Origin: Gallionella sp.
GTDB lineage: Bacteria; Pseudomonadota; Gammaproteobacteria; Burkholderiales; Gallionellaceae
Direction: 5' to 3'
NCBI GenBank assembly: GCA_017880945.1
Contig: JADGRM010000051.1
Span: 1-10,823 of the forward strand
Length of the DNA: 10,823 nucleotides
The position numbers and the translations under genes were made by a program. Position 1 is the first letter of the stretch; the number at the start of each line of letters is the position of its first letter. This document shows positions 6,764-10,823 of the stretch, in pieces. The notes beneath the pieces were generated by a model, which made no database searches, was not told where the DNA came from, and saw only the letters and a list, made by a program, of their open reading frames with translations.

Positions 6764-8143
6764 ATGTTGAACAATCTACCCAAGGAAATCTTCAAGGCTT
6801 ACGACATACGCGGGATCGTCGGCAAGACGCTGACGCCTGAAATAGTCGAAGCCATCGGGCATGCCATCGGTTCGGAAGCCGCGGCACGCGGTCAACACAC
6901 CATCGCCATCGGTCGCGACGGCAGGCTGTCAGGCCCCGAGCTGATCGCCGCTCTGGCGCGCGGTATCCGGAAAAGTGGCATCAACGTGATCGACGTGGGC
7001 TGCGTACCCACACCCATGGTGTATTTTGCCGCTTACCAGTTGCAAACCAATTGCGCGGTGATGCTGACCGGCAGCCACAATCCGCCCGATTACAACGGCC
7101 TGAAGATGGTTCTGGCGGGCGAAACACTGTCGGGTGAAACCATCCAGCAATTGCGCTCACGCATCGAAAGAAATGATCTCACGCACGGCAACGGCAGCTA
7201 CGAACAGCGCGACATCAGCGCGGAGTACATCGCACGCATCGTCTCCGACATCAAACTGGCACGTCCGATGCGCGTCACTGTGGATTGCGGCAATGGCGTG
7301 GCAGGTGCTTATGTCGCCAATCTGTATCGCCAACTCGGTTGCACCGTGCAGGAAATGTTTTGCGAAGTGGACGGGCATTTTCCCAACCATCATCCCGATC
7401 CCTCCGACCCGCGCAATCTTGAGGACCTGATCGCCGCGTTGCGCGACAACGACAGCGAACTGGGCCTGGCTTTCGACGGCGACGGCGACCGCCTCGGCGT
7501 GGTCACCAAGGATGGCAAGATCATCTTTCCCGATCGCCAGTTGATGCTGTACGCCGCAGATGTTTTGAGCCGCAGTCCCGGCGCAGAAATCATTTTCGAT
7601 GTGAAATCCACGCGCAACCTTTTTGACTGGATACGCAAGCACGGCGGCAAACCGACGCTATGGAAAACCGGGCATTCGCTGGTCAAGGCCAAGATGAAAG
7701 AAACCGGCGCGCAGTTGGCCGGAGAAATGAGCGGTCATGTGTTTTTCAAGGAGCGCTGGTACGGTTTCGACGACGGGTTGTATACCGGCGCGAGGCTGCT
7801 GGAAATTTTGAGCAAGGTGCAAAATCCGAGTGCCACGCTGAACGCATTACCGGATGCAGTCTGTACACCGGAACTGCACATACATACCGCGGAAGGCGAG
7901 AACCACGCGCTGCTGGCACAACTGAAGAAAACCGCTCATTTCACTGATCCCAAAGAGATCATCACACTGGACGGTCTGCGTGTGGAATACGCCGATGGTT
8001 TTGGTTTGGCGCGTCCCAGCAACACCACGCCGGTGATCGTGTTGCGTTTCGAGGCGGATAGCGAAGCCGCACTTAATCGCATTCAAAACGATTTCCGCAG
8101 GATATTCCAGCAAGCCGCACCACATCTGCAACTGCCGTTCTGA
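6764..8143 (+). CDS. algC: Phosphomannomutase/phosphoglucomutase (AlgC/CpsG type)
   Basis: This alpha-D-phosphohexomutase interconverts hexose-6- and hexose-1-phosphates (mannose and glucose), feeding GDP-mannose and UDP- or dTDP-glucose pathways for LPS, exopolysaccharide and rhamnose. The 459-aa length is as expected. Four domains are marked by their motifs: FKAYDIRG (10-17); phosphoserine loop TGSHNPPDYNG (102-112, Ser104); metal loop DGDGDR (238-243, Asp238/240/242); sugar loop GEMSGH (320-325); and phosphate loop RPSNTTP (417-423). All are intact, and the arrangement matches Pseudomonas AlgC. There is no convincing Shine-Dalgarno before ATG 6764, yet no later start keeps the FKAYDIRG motif. 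It follows waaF by 61 nt and ends at the convergent repeat region. Mutase activity is secure; relative use of mannose versus glucose is inferred from the family. The symbol could equally be manB or cpsG. Confidence 0.94.
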   Translation: MLNNLPKEIFKAYDIRGIVGKTLTPEIVEAIGHAIGSEAAARGQHTIAIGRDGRLSGPELIAALARGIRKSGINVIDVGCVPTPMVYFAAYQLQTNCAVMLTGSHNPPDYNGLKMVLAGETLSGETIQQLRSRIERNDLTHGNGSYEQRDISAEYIARIVSDIKLARPMRVTVDCGNGVAGAYVANLYRQLGCTVQEMFCEVDGHFPNHHPDPSDPRNLEDLIAALRDNDSELGLAFDGDGDRLGVVTKDGKIIFPDRQLMLYAADVLSRSPGAEIIFDVKSTRNLFDWIRKHGGKPTLWKTGHSLVKAKMKETGAQLAGEMSGHVFFKERWYGFDDGLYTGARLLEILSKVQNPSATLNALPDAVCTPELHIHTAEGENHALLAQLKKTAHFTDPKEIITLDGLRVEYADGFGLARPSNTTPVIVLRFEADSEAALNRIQNDFRRIFQQAAPHLQLPF

Positions 8144-8152
8144 ACCAAGAAT

Positions 8153-8229
8153 GTAGGGTGGATAAACGCAGCGCATCCACAGGATTTCAATATGGTGAGT
8201 GGTGGATGCGCTGCGCTTATCCACCCTAC
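8153..8229. repeat. Long near-perfect inverted repeat (GTAGGGTGG family)
   Basis: The arms 8153-8180 (starting GTAGGGTGGATAAACGC) and 8202-8229 (ending TTATCCACCCTAC) are each 28 nt. They pair at 27 of 28 positions around a 21-nt loop. The single mismatch is A8166 opposite C8216. The left arm begins 9 nt after the algC stop. Palindromes of this sequence type are recurrent interspersed repeats in beta- and gammaproteobacteria, as I recall. The hairpin is followed by CGCTTTTTC, so it may also act as terminator of the ilvE-algC run. Confidence 0.85.
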
Positions 8230-8241
8230 TTCGCTTTTTCG
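8230..8241 (+). terminator. Possible terminator tail after the long hairpin
   Basis: Five T residues lie 6 nt after the right arm of the 28-bp hairpin, downstream of algC. The T-run does not directly abut the stem and the stem is unusually long, so intrinsic termination is only plausible. Confidence 0.3.
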
Positions 8242-8253
8242 ATACGCCACCAA

Positions 8254-8273
8254 GGGCGTATTGCCATACGCCC
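8254..8273. repeat. Small perfect hairpin
   Basis: GGGCGTAT (8254-8261) and ATACGCCC (8266-8273) pair perfectly around a TGCC tetraloop. An extra partial copy, ATACGCC, lies at 8242-8248. It sits between the two larger palindromes in the algC-alaS gap. Confidence 0.6.
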
Positions 8274-8299
8274 CTGCGTCCCAAATTCACACAGCTTTT

Positions 8300-8339
8300 G
8301 TAGGTTGGGTTAGCAGTTTCACCACGTAACACAACCTAC
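8300..8339. repeat. Second palindromic element (GTAGGTTGG family)
   Basis: GTAGGTTGGGTTA (8300-8312) and TAACACAACCTAC (8327-8339) pair at 12 of 13 positions around a 14-nt loop. The arm ends resemble those of the larger palindrome at 8153-8229 (GTAGG, then TGG), which suggests two related repeat subfamilies placed side by side. Confidence 0.7.
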
Positions 8340-8387
8340 GCTCGGGCATTCCTACATTACAGCAAACGAGGCCAAGCTCCCCCCTTG

Positions 8388-10823
8388 CTACAACTTTGTT
8401 TTCACCCAGGCAGGAACAGAGGCCAGCGCCGCCGCCAGATGCTCAGGTTGCGTACCGCCAGCCATCGCCATGTCCGGCCTGCCGCCGCCTTTGCCGCCAA
8501 CTTGCTGCGCGACAAAATTCACCAGATCACCCGCCTTCACTTTCGCTATGGTATCCGCTGTCACGCCTGCGATCAGGCTGACCTTGCCGTCGCTCACCGC
8601 AGCCAGCACGATCGCTGCTGACTTGAGTTTATCCTTGAGTTTGTCGAGGGTTTCTCGCAACACCGCCGCATCCGCGCCTTCCAGCAGCGCAGCCAGCACC
8701 TTGATGCCGTTGCATTCCTCCGCCTGACTGATAAGGTCATCGCCTTGCGCGCTGGCGAGTTTCGATTTTAACCGCGCCAATTCCTTTTCCATGGCCTTGA
8801 CGTTATCGAGGATCTGCGTGATCCGTGCAGCGGCTTCTTGCGGCTGCGCCTTCACTGCATCCGCCACTTGCTGTAACTGCGCTTCCTGCTGCTGCACATA
8901 AGCCAGCGCACCCTCGCCGGTCACCGCTTCGACGCGGCGTATGCCCGCCGCCACGCCGCTCTCGGTCAGTATCTTGAATAGCCCGATGTCGCCGGTGCGC
9001 TTCACGTGGGTGCCGCCGCACAGCTCGCGCGACGATCCTATGTCCAGCACGCGGACCTCGTCGCCGTACTTCTCGCCAAACAGCATCATCGCGCCGGTCT
9101 TCTGCGCGTCCTCGATACCCATCACGCGCGCCTGGGTCGCCGCATTGGCGAGGATTTCGGCGTTGACGATGCCTTCCACTTTGCGTATCTCCGCATCGGT
9201 CATCGGCTGTGTGTGCACAAAGTCGAAGCGCGTTTTGTCCGGGTCGACCTGCGAACCCTTCTGCTGTACATGGCCGCCCAGCACCTCGCGCAACGCCTTG
9301 TGCATCAGGTGGGTAACCGAGTGGTTGCGCTCGGTGCGCGCCCGCGCCCGCACGTCCACACGCGCCGAGACGCTGTTGCCCACTGTCAGTTTGCCGGTCT
9401 TTACCACGCCGTGATGGCCGAACACGCTGGCTTGTATTTTTTGCGTGTCTTCCACCGCGAAAATGCCATGCACACTGCGCAACTCGCCGCGGTCACCAAC
9501 CTGTCCTCCAGACTCGGCGTAGAACGGCGTGTCGTCCAACACCACAACGCCCGGTTCGCCCTCATTGAGTTCGTTGACCGACACGCCATCCTTGTACAAA
9601 GCCAGCACGTTGGCTTTGCTTTCAAGCTTCTCATAGCCGTGGAATGCCGTGGCCGGGCCGGCGTATTCGAGATTCGCCGCCATCTTGAACTTGCCCGCCG
9701 CGCGCGCCTGCTCTTTCTGTTGCTTCATCGCCGCATCAAAACCTGCAACATCAACCGTCACGCCGTGCTCGCGGCACACGTCCTGCGTCAGGTCGAGCGG
9801 GAAGCCGAAAGTGTCGTGCAGCTTGAAAGCGGTCTCGCCGTTAAATACCTTGTTGTTCTGCTTCGCCATCTCGGCAAGGTCAGCTTCGAGTATCGCCATG
9901 CCATGTTCAATGGTAGTGAAGAAACGTTCTTCTTCCAGCTTGAGAATTCCCTTCACGCGCACCTGTGCAGATACCAATTCAGGAAATGCGACACCCATCT
10001 GCTCAACCAGATCCGGCACCATCTTGTAGAAGAACGCGTCGCGCGCGCCCAGCTTGTAGCCGTGACGGATCGCGCGGCGGATGATGCGGCGCAGTACATA
10101 GCCGCGCCCCTCGTTGCCGGGGATCACGCCATCGGCGATCAGGAAAGAACAGGCGCGGATGTGGTCGGCCAATACTTTTAACGAAGGCGAATTCATATCG
10201 GCGCAATGGGTCTCGCGCGCCGCCGCCTTGATCAGCGCCTGGAACAGGTCGATCTCGTAGTTGGAGTGCACATGCTGCAACACCGCCGAGATGCGCTCCA
10301 GCCCCATGCCGGTATCCACCGAAGGCTTGGGCAGCGGATGCATCACTCCGTGCTCGTCGCGGTTGAACTGCATGAACACGTTGTTCCATATCTCGATAAA
10401 GCGGTCGCCGTCTTCACCGGGACTGCCGGGCGGGCCGCCGGGAATATGCTCGCCGTGGTCGTAGAAAATCTCCGTGCAGGGACCGCATGGCCCGGTGTCG
10501 CCCATCATCCAGAAATTGTCGGACGCATAGCGCGCCCCCTTGTTGTCGCCGATGCGGATCACCCGCTCGGGGGACATGCCGATCTCTTTGGTCCAGATGT
10601 CGTAGGCCTCGTCGTCCTCGGCATACACTGTGACGGTGAGCTTGTCCTTGGGCAGCTTGAACACCACCGTCAGCAACTCCCATGCGTAATTGATCGCATC
10701 GCGCTTGAAATAATCGCCGAAGCTGAAGTTTCCCAGCATCTCGAAGAAGGTGTGATGCCGTGCGGTGTAGCCGACATTCTCCAAGTCGTTGTGCTTGCCC
10801 CCGGCACGCACGCATTTCTGCGA
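8388..10823 (-). CDS. alaS: Alanyl-tRNA synthetase (5' end cut by window edge)
   Basis: AlaRS charges tRNA(Ala) with alanine and clears mischarged Ser/Gly-tRNA(Ala) in the cytoplasm. The visible 811 residues lack about 65 N-terminal residues compared with E. coli AlaRS (about 875 aa). They begin SQKCVRAGGKHNDLENVGYT, a near-universal segment of the class II catalytic domain. Further motifs are GNFSFGDYFK, the GPCGPCTEIFYDHG loop, and GMGLERI as motif 3. The tRNA-recognition domain follows, then the editing domain with the zinc-binding HSVTHLMH (near 9305-9328) and CGGTH (near 9010-9024). The C-terminal coiled-coil and Gly-rich C-Ala domain ends GKGGGRPDMAMAGG...VKTKL. All catalytic and editing ligands I can see are intact. 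It converges on algC, with the repeat-rich gap between them. Confidence 0.98.
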   Translation of the reverse strand, partial: SQKCVRAGGKHNDLENVGYTARHHTFFEMLGNFSFGDYFKRDAINYAWELLTVVFKLPKDKLTVTVYAEDDEAYDIWTKEIGMSPERVIRIGDNKGARYASDNFWMMGDTGPCGPCTEIFYDHGEHIPGGPPGSPGEDGDRFIEIWNNVFMQFNRDEHGVMHPLPKPSVDTGMGLERISAVLQHVHSNYEIDLFQALIKAAARETHCADMNSPSLKVLADHIRACSFLIADGVIPGNEGRGYVLRRIIRRAIRHGYKLGARDAFFYKMVPDLVEQMGVAFPELVSAQVRVKGILKLEEERFFTTIEHGMAILEADLAEMAKQNNKVFNGETAFKLHDTFGFPLDLTQDVCREHGVTVDVAGFDAAMKQQKEQARAAGKFKMAANLEYAGPATAFHGYEKLESKANVLALYKDGVSVNELNEGEPGVVVLDDTPFYAESGGQVGDRGELRSVHGIFAVEDTQKIQASVFGHHGVVKTGKLTVGNSVSARVDVRARARTERNHSVTHLMHKALREVLGGHVQQKGSQVDPDKTRFDFVHTQPMTDAEIRKVEGIVNAEILANAATQARVMGIEDAQKTGAMMLFGEKYGDEVRVLDIGSSRELCGGTHVKRTGDIGLFKILTESGVAAGIRRVEAVTGEGALAYVQQQEAQLQQVADAVKAQPQEAAARITQILDNVKAMEKELARLKSKLASAQGDDLISQAEECNGIKVLAALLEGADAAVLRETLDKLKDKLKSAAIVLAAVSDGKVSLIAGVTADTIAKVKAGDLVNFVAQQVGGKGGGRPDMAMAGGTQPEHLAAALASVPAWVKTKL

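Noticed and set aside
7847..8332. 161-aa minus-strand reading frame across the end of algC and the palindromes
   Set aside because: It is antisense to algC and then reads through the inverted repeat; such frames are common artefacts of these palindromes.
9006..10181. 391-aa plus-strand reading frame antisense to alaS
   Set aside because: It is long only because of GC-rich codon bias in alaS; the minus-strand AlaRS match is decisive.

Overview
The window looks like chromosomal DNA of a GC-rich Gram-negative betaproteobacterium. Nitrosomonadales/Gallionellaceae-like organisms fit best, but I cannot prove the genus. The clues are an Arg32-type EF-P next to its EarP rhamnosyltransferase, the ilvE / small CHCC zinc-finger / waaF order, LPS heptose genes, and several short palindromic interspersed repeats. 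All complete genes are intact and most are housekeeping or envelope genes. I see no CRISPR array, integrase, transposase, rRNA or tRNA. No gene-free stretch exceeds 300 bases; the longest is the 244-base gap at 8144-8387.

Left block, minus strand (1-4173), read right to left: a six-TM membrane class III adenylate cyclase, a MacB/FtsX-type ABC permease with no ATPase beside it, earP, and the first 83 codons of efp, which runs off the left edge. The last three are tightly packed: 26 nt between permease and earP, and a 32-nt overlap of earP with efp. The cyclase may be co-transcribed, as 93 nt separate it from the permease and I see no terminator there. EarP uses dTDP-L-rhamnose to glycosylate Arg32 of EF-P, and that Arg is visible here. 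The earP coding region carries about 97 nt of in-frame palindromic repeat.

Middle block, plus strand (4372-8143): ilvE (branched-chain aminotransferase), a 66-aa CHCC zinc-finger protein, waaF (LPS heptosyltransferase II) and a phosphomannomutase/phosphoglucomutase of the AlgC type. A promoter-like sequence lies before ilvE in the 198-nt divergent gap. A 153-nt spacer before waaF looks like an inserted repeat. The PMM/PGM could supply hexose-1-phosphates for LPS and, by inference, glucose-1-phosphate for the dTDP-rhamnose that EarP needs.

Right block: a convergent intergenic region (8144-8387) holding three hairpins, two of which share related arm sequences, then alaS on the minus strand, cut at the right edge (811 C-terminal residues present).

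I did not find a clearly new multi-gene system. The most unusual signals are the repeat-derived peptide inside EarP, the repeat-like spacer before waaF, and the palindrome cluster between algC and alaS.
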